Part shown: positions 24,174-32,914 of the stretch, in pieces
Position numbering within the stretch: position 1 is the first letter of the stretch
How the letters are laid out: every line of letters begins with the position of its first letter
Notes under the pieces: generated by a model
Database searches by the model: none
Told to the model about the DNA's origin: nothing
Seen by the model: the letters and a program-made list of their open reading frames with translations, nothing else
Program-made: the position numbers and the translations under genes
Assembly: GCA_015523685.1 (NCBI GenBank)
Contig: WAJW01000185.1
Coordinates: 1-38,027 of the forward strand
Reading direction: 5' to 3'
DNA length: 38,027 bases
Origin: Archaeoglobaceae archaeon
GTDB lineage: Archaea > Halobacteriota > Archaeoglobi > Archaeoglobales > JdFR-42

Positions 24174-26549
24174 TTGCAGGAAATTCTCAGGAAAAAAAAG
24201 ACAGAATACAGGTATGTGGGCAAACCTGTCAGAAGAGTGGATGGTTACAAGAAGGTAACAGGAAGAGCCGTTTATACCGTGGATGTGGATCTTCCCGGGA
24301 TGCTTCACGGAAAAATCCTGAGAAGCCCCCATCCCCATGCCATCATAAAAAGCATAGATACCTCAAAGGCAGAAAGACTTCCGGGAGTGAAGGCGATTAT
24401 AACAGGAAAGGATACAGAAGGTGTCCGCTTTGGATTTGTGGAAACACCCCATATGCCTGCGGACATGCCTCCTCTCGCAGAGGACAGGGTGAGATATGTT
24501 GGTGAGGCCGTTGCTGCGGTTGCAGCGACTTCAGAAAAGGTTGCGGTTAAGGCCATTAACCTCATAGAGGTGGAATATGAGCCTCTTAAAGCTGTTTTTC
24601 ATCCAGAAGAGGCCATGAAACCCGAGGCCCCGGCAATCCATGACGTCATATATCCTTCCGGTCGATCTTTCTGGCAGGAGTGGGGCGTGGAGAGGGATAG
24701 CACACCCCAGAAAGTCGAGAGGAACATCGCAAGCACCCTCAAACTTGAAATAGGAGATGTGGAGGAGGGTTTTGGCAATGCCGATCATGTAAAAGAGGGG
24801 CGATTTGAGACGAATGTAACCGCACATGGGGCTCTCGAACCCCATGGAGCGGTTGCAAGATACTCCGAGGGGAGGCTGGATGTCTGGCTATCCCATATGG
24901 GTCCGTATATGAAAAGATACTGGCTTGCCAGAACAATGGGGCTTCCTGAGAGTCATGTCAGGGTTCGTCCCGCATTTGTGGGAGGTGCCTTCGGAGGGAA
25001 GATTGACCTTTTTGATTATGAATACATAGCAAGCCACCTCTCCAGATTGACCGGCAGACCCGTTAAGATAGTTCTCACACGGCGGGAGGTGTTTCAGGCA
25101 ACCAGGCTTAGACATCCGATGATTTTCTACATTAAGACCGGTGTAAAAAAGGATGGAAGGATAACCGCTATGGATATTAAAGCAATCGATGACACCGGAG
25201 CTTACAGAGGTACCGGACCGGTGGTTGTCTATCTCGCCCACGCTTTTTCAATTCCGATATACAGAATTCCAAATCTGAGGTATACGGGTTATGCTGTTTA
25301 CACAAACAATCCTGTCAGAGTGGCGATGAGGGGGCATGGAGCGCCTCAGGCAAGGTTTGCTGTTGAACAGCAGATCGATGAAATCGCAGAAGAGGCAGGA
25401 CTTGATCCCTATGAAATCAGGATGATAAATGCAAGGGAAAGGGGAGATGTTCTGCCCAATGGCGACGTGCTTAATAGCTGTGGTCTTAAGGAGGCCCTCA
25501 CAAGAGCGGTTGAAGATGGCAAATTCCTCCAGAAGTACGGGAAACACAGGGGGAAAGGAAGAGGAGTCGGAATCGGACTGACGAGCATGTTCAGCGGTGC
25601 CCAGTTCTATCCGTTCGGTGCAACAGGAGTTGTTCTCCTTCATGATGATGGAGGAGCCACTGTTTTTACGGGAGCGATAGAATTTGGACAGGGTTCCGAT
25701 ACCATGATGTGCCAGATTGTTGCTGAAGAGCTGGGAATCGACATGGAGAGGGTGAGCATTCTCTCAGGAGATTCCGAACTCTGCCCCATCGCCCTTGATA
25801 ACTGGTTGAGCGGAGGCACATTCGTGAATGGAAGGGCGGTACAGCTCGCAGCCATTGATGCAAGAAATAAACTGTTCGAGTACGCTGCAGAATTGCTGGG
25901 AGTTAGCAGAGACGAGCTTCAGGCGGAAGACAATGTGATATATTCCGCTGACAACCCTTCGAAGAGGATACCTCATGAAAAGGTGGTAAAGTACGCAATT
26001 CACAGAAACAGAGGTCAGCAGATTGTCGGAGTTGGTCATGCAACTCCTGTCGAAGGAGCGTACTGGTATCCGAGCCTTACCACCGGTAAAGGCAGGTTCA
26101 CCGGGGCATATTCCTTCTCCGCGACCTTTGCGGAAGTTGAGGTGGATTTTGAGACGGGAGTGGTTAAGGTGGTCAGAATAATAAACGCCCACGACTGTGG
26201 ATATCCCATCAATCCCGTACTCGTTGAGGGGCAGGCGGAAGGGCAGGGCTACATGGGAATGGGTCAGGTACTTTTTGAGGAGGTTATCGAGGAAAAGGGT
26301 ACAATCCTCAATCCCAACTTTCTGGACTATCTCATGCCCACCTCCATTGACGTACCCGAAATGAAGACCATACACATCGAGACACACGACCCCAACGGTC
26401 CTTTCGGTGGAAAAGAGGTTGGAGAGGGAGTTATTGCGGGTGTTGTTTCAGCGATAGCCAACGCAATCTACGATGCAACCGGAGTTCGTTTCAGAAAACT
26501 CCCGATTCTACCTTCAGATATTCTTGATGCCCTGGAGGGGAGAGAATGA
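24174..26549 (+). CDS. hcrA: Molybdopterin-binding subunit, 4-hydroxybenzoyl-CoA reductase-like (alpha)
   Basis: 791 residues, xanthine dehydrogenase family. Molybdopterin-binding motifs are FVGGAFGGK (residues 268-276) and AMRGHGAPQ (384-392); the catalytic glutamate of the family is in GGKEVGEG (Glu751). The start is TTG at 24174, with GAGGTG and a 7-base spacer. The assignment to 4-hydroxybenzoyl-CoA reductase rests mainly on the partner FAD subunit and the neighbouring CoA ligase; other aromatic or heteroaromatic acyl-CoA hydroxylases in the family remain possible. It would remove the para-hydroxyl from 4-hydroxybenzoyl-CoA, giving benzoyl-CoA, the entry to anaerobic ring reduction. Confidence 0.85.
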   Translation: MQEILRKKKTEYRYVGKPVRRVDGYKKVTGRAVYTVDVDLPGMLHGKILRSPHPHAIIKSIDTSKAERLPGVKAIITGKDTEGVRFGFVETPHMPADMPPLAEDRVRYVGEAVAAVAATSEKVAVKAINLIEVEYEPLKAVFHPEEAMKPEAPAIHDVIYPSGRSFWQEWGVERDSTPQKVERNIASTLKLEIGDVEEGFGNADHVKEGRFETNVTAHGALEPHGAVARYSEGRLDVWLSHMGPYMKRYWLARTMGLPESHVRVRPAFVGGAFGGKIDLFDYEYIASHLSRLTGRPVKIVLTRREVFQATRLRHPMIFYIKTGVKKDGRITAMDIKAIDDTGAYRGTGPVVVYLAHAFSIPIYRIPNLRYTGYAVYTNNPVRVAMRGHGAPQARFAVEQQIDEIAEEAGLDPYEIRMINARERGDVLPNGDVLNSCGLKEALTRAVEDGKFLQKYGKHRGKGRGVGIGLTSMFSGAQFYPFGATGVVLLHDDGGATVFTGAIEFGQGSDTMMCQIVAEELGIDMERVSILSGDSELCPIALDNWLSGGTFVNGRAVQLAAIDARNKLFEYAAELLGVSRDELQAEDNVIYSADNPSKRIPHEKVVKYAIHRNRGQQIVGVGHATPVEGAYWYPSLTTGKGRFTGAYSFSATFAEVEVDFETGVVKVVRIINAHDCGYPINPVLVEGQAEGQGYMGMGQVLFEEVIEEKGTILNPNFLDYLMPTSIDVPEMKTIHIETHDPNGPFGGKEVGEGVIAGVVSAIANAIYDATGVRFRKLPILPSDILDALEGRE

Positions 26550-27502
26550 TCATACCATTCGAGTTTGAATACTTCAGGCCTTCAAGTATCAGGGAGGCGG
26601 TTGATCTCCTCTCAGAGGAGGATTCCATACCCATTGGAGGAGGCACGGATCTCGTTCCGATGTTCAAGGATGCTCTTATAAAACCCGGGAAGGTTGTTAG
26701 CCTGAAAAATATTCCTGAAACTCACGGAATTGAATTTGATGGAGAGAGACTTTCAATCGGTTCAGCGGTAACCCTTACAGAAATTGCTGAGAACGGTGTA
26801 ATCAGGGAACATTTCAACTCAATAGCGACAACCGCAAGGAATGTTGCCTCACCTCAGATCCGGAATCTGGGAACCATAGGGGGAAATTTATGCCAGAATC
26901 TGAGATGCCCGTACTACAGGCTCGGTTATCCGTGCCATAAAAATGGAGGCAAGAAATGCTTTGCCATTGGAGGAGAGAGTAGATGGCACTCCATTTTTGG
27001 AGGGAAAAAATGCTTTGCTGTAAACCCTTCAGATATGGCAACAATACTCATTGCCCATGGAGCCGTCCTTGAGATAGCGGGCAGAAATGACACAATTCCT
27101 TTAGAGGAGCTCTATGAAGGCCCAGGAGAACTCTCATTAAAAAAAGGGGAAATAATAACCCGAATTTATCTGGAAAGGAGAGAGAATTCGAAAGCCATCT
27201 TTATGAAGTTCAGACTAAGGGGATCAATTGACTTTGCCCTTGTCAGCACGGGTATAAGGATTGACTTTGATGGGAATGAGATTGAAGATGCATCCATAAT
27301 TCTGGGCAGTGTGTATGGCACACCATACAGGGCAATAAATTCGGAGGAGTTTCTGAAAGGAAATACTCTGACGGACACAGCGATTACAAAAGCCTCGGAA
27401 CTGGCTGTTGAAGGGGCGAAACCCCTCAAAAAGAATAAATACAAGGTTAAAATTGCAAAAACTCTCGTTAAGAGGGGGCTCGAAACTCTCAGAGGTGGAT
27501 GA
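26546..27502 (+). CDS. hcrB: FAD subunit with extra iron-sulfur insertion, 4-hydroxybenzoyl-CoA reductase-like (beta)
   Basis: 318 residues, CoxM/XdhB-type FAD domain: IPIGGGTDLVP (29-38) and RNLGTIGGNLCQ (106-117) bind FAD. Between them and AVNPSDMATILIAHGA lies an insertion of about 40 residues with cysteines at 116, 121, 130, 138 and 156. Ordinary xanthine or CO dehydrogenase FAD subunits lack it, while HcrB of Thauera uses such an insertion to hold a [4Fe-4S] cluster that lets the enzyme run as a reductase with low-potential electrons. The motif GGKKCFA occurs twice here (134-140 and 152-158). ATG overlaps the hcrA stop (ATGA). Confidence 0.88.
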   Translation: MIIPFEFEYFRPSSIREAVDLLSEEDSIPIGGGTDLVPMFKDALIKPGKVVSLKNIPETHGIEFDGERLSIGSAVTLTEIAENGVIREHFNSIATTARNVASPQIRNLGTIGGNLCQNLRCPYYRLGYPCHKNGGKKCFAIGGESRWHSIFGGKKCFAVNPSDMATILIAHGAVLEIAGRNDTIPLEELYEGPGELSLKKGEIITRIYLERRENSKAIFMKFRLRGSIDFALVSTGIRIDFDGNEIEDASIILGSVYGTPYRAINSEEFLKGNTLTDTAITKASELAVEGAKPLKKNKYKVKIAKTLVKRGLETLRGG

Positions 27503-27503
27503 G

Positions 27504-29075
27504 ATGAAAATAGACTCTTTCATACCCTACGAACTTCAGCCTACCCTCGTTTTTCCCCTTCCTGAAATTCAGTATCCTCCTCAAATAAATGTATGCAATG
27601 AACTGGTTGACAGAAATGTGGAGAGGGGTCTGGGTGATAAACCTGCGGTCATATCGGATGAGGGAGTAATAACCTACAGGGAACTGCAGAATGAGATTTC
27701 ACGGATTTCCGGGGGATTAATTGACGCTGGAATAGGGGAAGGAGATAGGGTCCTTATCAGGGGGATGAATCGCCCTGAAACCCTCATATCCATTCTGGCG
27801 GTAATGAGATGTGGGGCTATAGCTGTACCAACGATGCATCTCCTCAGAGAGGGTGAGCTTGAAAAAATAGCAAAGGACTGTGAGCCGAAAATGGCCATTG
27901 TTCAGAGCGGTCTGGAGAGGGAGATTGAAAGAATCGATTACGAATTCAGAGAAATAATCCAATTTCCTGAATCAGAAAGACACTCGTCTCTGAAAGACCT
28001 GAGAGGTGAAAAAACCAGGGCGGTTTCAACGGAGAGGGATGATATTGCCCTGATGCTCTACACCTCGGGAACAACCGGAACTCCAAAGGGTGTGATACAT
28101 ACCCATGAATCAATACTGAGTGCTGCAGACACCTTCAGCAGATATGCCTTTTCTCCCGATGAAAGGGACATATTCACGGGACACCCATCAATGGCCTTTG
28201 CCTACTGTTTTGCCGGACTCATCGTTTACCCTCTCCGGGCTGGAGCTTCGACCGCCCCCATGGAAGAATTCCACCCCGACAGAACCCTTGACATCATAGA
28301 GGATTATCAGGCAACTATATTTTTTACCGTTCCAACAGCCATCAATCTAATCCTCCAGAATGAAACGGATGAGCACAGCCTTGAGAGTCTGAGAGCAGTT
28401 TCGAGTGCCGGAGAGAAACTCCCTCCTGCAATCCTGAGAAAATGGATGGAGAGATTCAATGTGCCCATAGTCGAAAACATGGGAACCTCGGAAATCCTCG
28501 CGAGTTTCATCTCGAACAGGGTGGATGAAATAAAGGAGGGATCATGTGGCAGACCTGTTCCGGGTTATGAAGTGAGAATAATGGACGATAATATGAGAGA
28601 GGTGAAGAGAGGAGAGATCGGGTACATGTTTGTGAGAGGTCCCACAGGCGCAAGATACTGGAAGAGAAATGAAGAACAGAAAAAGTACGTGAAACGTGGA
28701 TGGACATATACCGGTGATCTGGCATGGATGGATGAGGATGGCCACATATACTACGTTGCAAGGGTGGACGATGTCATAATATCTTCGGGATACAGAATCA
28801 CATCCCAGGAAGTGGAGAATATCCTGCTTGAACATCCAGCGGTTAAGGAAGTTGCTGTTACGGGAGTTAAGGACGAGAAGAGGGGTCAGGTTCCCAAGGC
28901 GTTTGTTGTTCTTAAAGATGAAGTTGCCCCGGAAGAATCACTGAAAGAAGAGCTGAAAAACTTTGCTAAATCGAAGCTCGCTCCATATAAATATCCGAGA
29001 CAGATCGAGTTTTTAAAGGAATTACCCAAAACCCCAACGGGAAAGATAAAAAGGAGAGAGCTAAGGAACAGATGA
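27504..29075 (+). CDS. Benzoate-CoA-ligase-type AMP-forming ligase
   Basis: 523 residues, ANL superfamily. Its N-terminus, YPPQINVCNELVDRNVERGLGDKPAVI (residues 26-52), resembles benzoate- and hydroxybenzoate-CoA ligases more than fatty-acid ligases. LYTSGTTGTPKGVIHTH is the P-loop, ENMGTSEI the adenylate motif, WTYTGDLAWMDEDGHIYY and RVDDVIISSGYRI the hinge region, and KTPTGKIKRRELR carries the catalytic lysine. ATG at 27504 follows GAGGTG and lies one base after the hcrB stop. In context it would make 4-hydroxybenzoyl-CoA, the substrate of the upstream reductase; exact specificity is inferred. Confidence 0.87.
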   Translation: MKIDSFIPYELQPTLVFPLPEIQYPPQINVCNELVDRNVERGLGDKPAVISDEGVITYRELQNEISRISGGLIDAGIGEGDRVLIRGMNRPETLISILAVMRCGAIAVPTMHLLREGELEKIAKDCEPKMAIVQSGLEREIERIDYEFREIIQFPESERHSSLKDLRGEKTRAVSTERDDIALMLYTSGTTGTPKGVIHTHESILSAADTFSRYAFSPDERDIFTGHPSMAFAYCFAGLIVYPLRAGASTAPMEEFHPDRTLDIIEDYQATIFFTVPTAINLILQNETDEHSLESLRAVSSAGEKLPPAILRKWMERFNVPIVENMGTSEILASFISNRVDEIKEGSCGRPVPGYEVRIMDDNMREVKRGEIGYMFVRGPTGARYWKRNEEQKKYVKRGWTYTGDLAWMDEDGHIYYVARVDDVIISSGYRITSQEVENILLEHPAVKEVAVTGVKDEKRGQVPKAFVVLKDEVAPEESLKEELKNFAKSKLAPYKYPRQIEFLKELPKTPTGKIKRRELRNR

Positions 29076-29641
29076 TCAGGGCGGTCATACTTGCCTCCGG
29101 GAAATCAGAACGATTCGGCGGTGTGAAGCTTCTTGAAAGATTTCGTGGAAGACCTCTCATAGAGATATGCCTCAATTCATTTTTGAAAACAGGAGTAAAA
29201 GGAGTCGTTGTAACACACAACCCTGCAATCTCGGATATATCCACAAAGATGGGTTTCAGAACAGTTCCTGGAGGGGTATCGCTGAGTGAAAGTCTCAAAT
29301 CAGGTTTAAAATCAGTTGACTGGAGTGAGGGGATACTCATCCATCTCGCCGACATACCCTTTGTAAGACCGGAGACAATTAAGAATCTGATTGATGCATT
29401 CTCCAGCAGTCCTGATAAAATTTTGATCCCCCGCTACAACGGTGCTCCCGGACATCCGAGGATATTTCCTCCAGAATTGATTCCAGAATTTTTCAGTATA
29501 ACAGGTGACAGGGGAGGAAGAGATATAGTGGACAGACATTCAGAAAAGGTGAGAAGATTTGACTGCAATGATCCGGGTGTGATTTACGATATAGATACGA
29601 GAGAACAGCTGGAGAGGGCGTACAGCCTGTTCAGGATATGA
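29072..29641 (+). CDS. mocA: MocA-like molybdenum cofactor nucleotidyltransferase
   Basis: 189 residues, MobA/MocA-type GT-A fold. The N-terminal nucleotide loop is ILASGKSERFGGVKLLERFRG; LADIPFVRPETI holds the metal-binding aspartate, and NGAPGHPRIFPPELI is the MocA-type acceptor loop. MocA adds CMP to molybdopterin-Mo to make the dinucleotide cofactor of xanthine-dehydrogenase-type enzymes, which is what HcrA needs. Its ATG overlaps the ligase stop, so it is the fifth gene of the operon. Confidence 0.87.
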   Translation: MIRAVILASGKSERFGGVKLLERFRGRPLIEICLNSFLKTGVKGVVVTHNPAISDISTKMGFRTVPGGVSLSESLKSGLKSVDWSEGILIHLADIPFVRPETIKNLIDAFSSSPDKILIPRYNGAPGHPRIFPPELIPEFFSITGDRGGRDIVDRHSEKVRRFDCNDPGVIYDIDTREQLERAYSLFRI

Positions 29642-29643
29642 TT

Positions 29644-30456
29644 TCAGTACAGGATTCCTGCCCCTCTCCCCAGATACATCACGGCCTCAAGGACGCCTCC
29701 CGCAACCGCCCTTGATTTATCGGAGATGGTGAAACAGTACTCCCTGTTGCCTCTCGGATCGACATCACCGATCTTCATCCCCCTTCTCACCCTGATTCCC
29801 GGTCTGATCAGACCTCTCAAGACTCCATCAATCTCTGATACGACATCAATTCCGGAAACCCTGCCGACAACATCTCCCTTCTTCACATGATCCCCTATTT
29901 TTCTTTCAGATCTGAAGATTCCATCTGCTGGAGCTCTGAGCACTCTTTCAACTGTGTATCCTCCGATATTACCCGGAATACCCGTGTTCTCCTCTGCCGA
30001 GCCTTCAAGAATCACCCTCCCGAGATTATGACCCCTGTTGGTTTCTATCACAGCATGGACATCCTTTCCCGCTCTGAAACCCGGTCCAAGAGCAATCACA
30101 ACGGGAGCATCGTTTATTGCTGTTCCCGTGTTCCTCTTTGCCATTATAGCATCAACCACCACTTCAGGATTCAGAATTTTTACAGTACTTCCGGAAGGAT
30201 CGGCAATTACGGGAATACCACCCCTCTCCCACACATTCCTGAATTCACTCACTTCCGAAACACGATATGCAGTAATCCCCTCCACCTCCTTCATCCCATC
30301 GTAAATCGCTTCACTGAAGGATACCTCTCTGCGAATGGAGGTTGGATACGGGGCTTCTGTAATACACACCCTGAAACCCGCTCTTGCAAGCCTCCACGCA
30401 ACCCCCGTTCCCAGATCTCCACCACCCTTTATCAGGACTCTTATATCCCCGATCAT
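29644..30456 (-). CDS. yqeB: YqeB/EF2563-family molybdenum hydroxylase maturation protein
   Basis: 270 residues. The N-terminal Rossmann part starts VLIKGGGDLGTGVAWRLARAG; SEAIYDGMKEVEGI and DARMAKRNTG-like AIMAKRNTGTAIND follow, then GPGFRAGKDVHAVIET and a C-terminal biotinyl/lipoyl-like barrel (APADGIFRSERKIGDHVKKG). This is the pattern of the YqeB/EF2563 family, defined in selenium-dependent molybdenum hydroxylase systems. No selenophosphate synthase or selenium gene is in the window. The start at 30456 is a leaderless distance from its TATA element; an open frame extending to 30687 runs antisense over xdhC and is rejected. It converges with mocA, two bases apart. Confidence 0.85.
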   Translation of the reverse strand: MIGDIRVLIKGGGDLGTGVAWRLARAGFRVCITEAPYPTSIRREVSFSEAIYDGMKEVEGITAYRVSEVSEFRNVWERGGIPVIADPSGSTVKILNPEVVVDAIMAKRNTGTAINDAPVVIALGPGFRAGKDVHAVIETNRGHNLGRVILEGSAEENTGIPGNIGGYTVERVLRAPADGIFRSERKIGDHVKKGDVVGRVSGIDVVSEIDGVLRGLIRPGIRVRRGMKIGDVDPRGNREYCFTISDKSRAVAGGVLEAVMYLGRGAGILY

Positions 30457-30462
30457 TGAACA

Positions 30463-30492
30463 AGAGTTAAATATCCCATCAATATAAACTCT
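30463..30492. promoter_or_regulatory. Overlapping divergent promoters between yqeB and xdhC
   Basis: The 44-bp gap contains TATA-like TTAAATATC (30467-30475, about 29 bp before the xdhC ATG at 30501) and, on the minus strand, TTTATATTG (30480-30488, about 28 bp before the yqeB ATG at 30456). Both genes would give leaderless transcripts. The pair is enclosed by AGAGTT (30463-30468) and AACTCT (30487-30492), a perfect 6-bp inverted repeat. Confidence 0.5.
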
Positions 30493-30500
30493 CTCCCGTA

Positions 30501-31508
30501 ATGATATACCAGGAGCTTGAGAGATTTGTGGATAAAAAAATACCGTTTGCACTTGTAGCTGTGATTGAAAAGAGGGGCTCAGGACCCGTTTCAATGGATT
30601 CAAGGATGGCTGTAACCTTTGATGATTCAATTGGCACGGTTGGTGGAGGGGTTCTGGAGGCAAGGGCAAAAGAGAGGGCAGTTTCATGCCTTGAGAATGG
30701 CAGTTCGGAGGTCATCCAGTTCGTTCTCAGAGAAGATGGAAATGTGGATCTCATATGCGGAGGGGAGGTGAAGTTGTTCATCAAACCTTTCCTTCCTGAA
30801 AATCCGGATTATAGACTGATGGAGAAGGCCATCAGATTCTCAAAACAGGGTACTGATGTCTGTATGGGATTTGTGATCTCTCCCTTTGAGGGAGTTTATC
30901 TCCACACCGGGAGTACTGGAGAGGATCTGGGTATTCCCGAAGGTATCAAAGAAAGAATTAAGGAGTTGTGTGAGCAAACTGCAATTGAAGGGAAGAGCAG
31001 ATTTTTTAAAAATGAATTTTCCGCATTCATTGAGTATATATCCAGAAAGCCCATGCTTGTCCTTTTTGGGGGAGGGCATGTCAGTTATTATCTTTCAAAA
31101 ATTGCCTCCCTGAATGGCTTTTCCATCACGGTGATTGACGACAGGCCCGAATATGCGAACAGGGAGAGGTTTCCCGAAGCTGAAAGGGTTATTGCAGGCG
31201 ATTATGGGGAGGTGACCGATAGTCTCACACTGGATGGCAATACATACATTGTCATACAGACGAGAGGTCATGAAATTGATAAAGAAGTCCTGAAAAGAGT
31301 TATCAATTCAAATGCAGTGTATATAAGTATGATAGGGAGCAGAAGAAAGGTCAACCTGATTTTCAGGAGGCTGAGAGAGGAGGGCATCCCTGAAGATTTG
31401 CTAAGGAGGGTCAGAGCTCCGGTTGGGCTCGATATAGGATCTGAAACACCACCGGAAATAGCCGTCAGCATAATGGCCCAGATAATTATGGAAAGACGGA
31501 AAAAATAA
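30501..31508 (+). CDS. xdhC: XdhC-family molybdenum cofactor insertion protein
   Basis: 335 residues. The N-terminal XdhC/CoxI domain is seen as VAVIEKRGSGPVSMDSRMAV and IGTVGGGVLEARA, then a linker, then a C-terminal Rossmann domain: LVLFGGGHVSYYLSKIASLNG, ITVIDDRPEYANRERFPEA and ISMIGSRRKV. XdhC proteins bind finished molybdenum cofactor, promote its sulfuration and insert it into xanthine-dehydrogenase-type enzymes. It is divergent from yqeB and upstream of the transporter genes. Confidence 0.9.
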   Translation: MIYQELERFVDKKIPFALVAVIEKRGSGPVSMDSRMAVTFDDSIGTVGGGVLEARAKERAVSCLENGSSEVIQFVLREDGNVDLICGGEVKLFIKPFLPENPDYRLMEKAIRFSKQGTDVCMGFVISPFEGVYLHTGSTGEDLGIPEGIKERIKELCEQTAIEGKSRFFKNEFSAFIEYISRKPMLVLFGGGHVSYYLSKIASLNGFSITVIDDRPEYANRERFPEAERVIAGDYGEVTDSLTLDGNTYIVIQTRGHEIDKEVLKRVINSNAVYISMIGSRRKVNLIFRRLREEGIPEDLLRRVRAPVGLDIGSETPPEIAVSIMAQIIMERRKK

Positions 31509-31523
31509 TTCTATCACTGTAAA

Positions 31524-31567
31524 ACAATCTTTAATACAATCTTTAATTCGAAAATTATTTTAATATC
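31524..31567 (+). promoter_or_regulatory. Tandem 12-bp repeat and TATA box upstream of livK
   Basis: ACAATCTTTAAT occurs twice without a gap (31524-31535 and 31536-31547). A TATA element TTTTAATATC (31558-31567) lies ten bases further on, about 45-54 bp before the livK ATG, with GGAGTG as ribosome binding site. The repeat position, just upstream of the TFB/TATA site, suits an activator. Confidence 0.45.
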
Positions 31568-31611
31568 TTTGTCAATCATTTACAATAATAAATTGAGATG
31601 GAGTGATTGAG

Positions 31612-32880
31612 ATGTTGAAAAAACCTGTAACAAGGAGGGATTTTGTAAAGGGTGTTGCTGTGGGAGGTTCTCTGATTATTGGAAGCTCACTGCTTGGATG
31701 TGCGGAGAAAAAACCCACGCCTACTCCAACTCCGGGAGAGACACCCAAGCCTACCCCAACCGCACCGAAAAAACCCATAAAGATAGGAGCTCTTGAGCCG
31801 TTGAGCGGTCCTTTTGCGTCGTGGGGTGATCCCCATCTTAAAGGGCTCAAAATGGCGGTTGAAGAGATCAATTCCGCGGGAGGTGTGCTTGGAACCAAAC
31901 TTGAGGTGGTTGAAAGGGATACAAAGAACAACCCGAGTGAGGCAGCAACAACTGTTGAAGAGCTGGCATATCAGGAGGGTGTGGTTGCAATAACCGGAAT
32001 TGTCTCAAGCGGTGTGGGTCTTGCAACTGGCAAGAAGGCCGAGGAAGTTAAGGTTCCATTATTCCTCCATATGGCTGGAAGCGATGCAATACTTACAAAA
32101 AACAGCAGGTATACCTTCAGAACTGCTCTTTCTCCCGCTCCTGCTCTAATGCAGGCGTTTGCAGAATTCATCAAGAATCAGGGATTCAAGAGAGTCGGAG
32201 CGGTGATTGCCGATTATGCATGGGGTCATGCATGTGAAAAGGCGATAAACAAATACATCGTTCCTCTGGAGGGTGTGGAAGTGCATATGGAGGTTGCACC
32301 GGTCAAAGAGACAGATTTCACCTCCTACCTGAGAAAACTCCAGGAATTCAATCCTGAATTCATCATTGCAACATCCCATCCACCGGGAACGGCAAAGATA
32401 GTAAAGCAGGGCATGGAGCTTGGACTAAACGCGAAATATATAGGGCCTAATTTCTCAAAGAAGATATGGGAGTCTGCTATCGGTGAAAAACTGACCCAGG
32501 GTGTTCTGGATATATCTCCAGTCAACTATGAGCATCCAGCATTTACGGAGCTTGGCAAAAAATTCGTGGCAAAGTACAATGAAGACCTTGACTTTGCGGG
32601 AGTTACAGGATACGTCAACGCATATCAGATAGCAGATGCAATCAAACGGGCAAATTCAAGCGATCCCAAGGATGTTGCAACCGCAATAAGAACAGGCTCA
32701 TTCAAAATGGATCCGTTCGCATACCCGCTTTCATACACAGAGTGGGGAGACCTGAAGGAGGCGAGAGAGGTCATAGTTTCATTTGCAAAAGGAGGGCCTT
32801 CATTCTACCCGAGTGCCCTGACCCACTTCCAGGTGGAATTCATAACGCCACCATTAACTCCACCCGAACCGTCAGCGTAA
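31612..32880 (+). CDS. livK: LIV-type ABC transporter substrate-binding lipoprotein
   Basis: 422 residues, type I periplasmic-binding fold of the branched-chain amino acid family. The signal region has twin arginines at 8-9 (TRRDFVKG), a hydrophobic stretch and a lipobox ending at Cys30 (SSLLGC), so it is probably exported folded by Tat and lipid-anchored. A Pro/Thr-rich linker (residues 34-54) precedes the binding domain (KIGALEPLSGPFASWGDPHLKG). Proteins of this family also bind aromatic acids; the neighbouring genes suggest an aromatic substrate, not an amino acid. The ATG at 31612 follows GGAGTG. Confidence 0.9.
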   Translation: MLKKPVTRRDFVKGVAVGGSLIIGSSLLGCAEKKPTPTPTPGETPKPTPTAPKKPIKIGALEPLSGPFASWGDPHLKGLKMAVEEINSAGGVLGTKLEVVERDTKNNPSEAATTVEELAYQEGVVAITGIVSSGVGLATGKKAEEVKVPLFLHMAGSDAILTKNSRYTFRTALSPAPALMQAFAEFIKNQGFKRVGAVIADYAWGHACEKAINKYIVPLEGVEVHMEVAPVKETDFTSYLRKLQEFNPEFIIATSHPPGTAKIVKQGMELGLNAKYIGPNFSKKIWESAIGEKLTQGVLDISPVNYEHPAFTELGKKFVAKYNEDLDFAGVTGYVNAYQIADAIKRANSSDPKDVATAIRTGSFKMDPFAYPLSYTEWGDLKEAREVIVSFAKGGPSFYPSALTHFQVEFITPPLTPPEPSA

Positions 32881-32914
32881 CTGATAAATGTGAGGACACT
32901 GGAGTCTTTACCGC

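Noticed and set aside
30457..30687. N-terminal extension of the yqeB reading frame
   Set aside because: It runs antisense through the start of xdhC, is proline- and leucine-rich and unlike any family, while the ATG at 30456 fits the promoter spacing.
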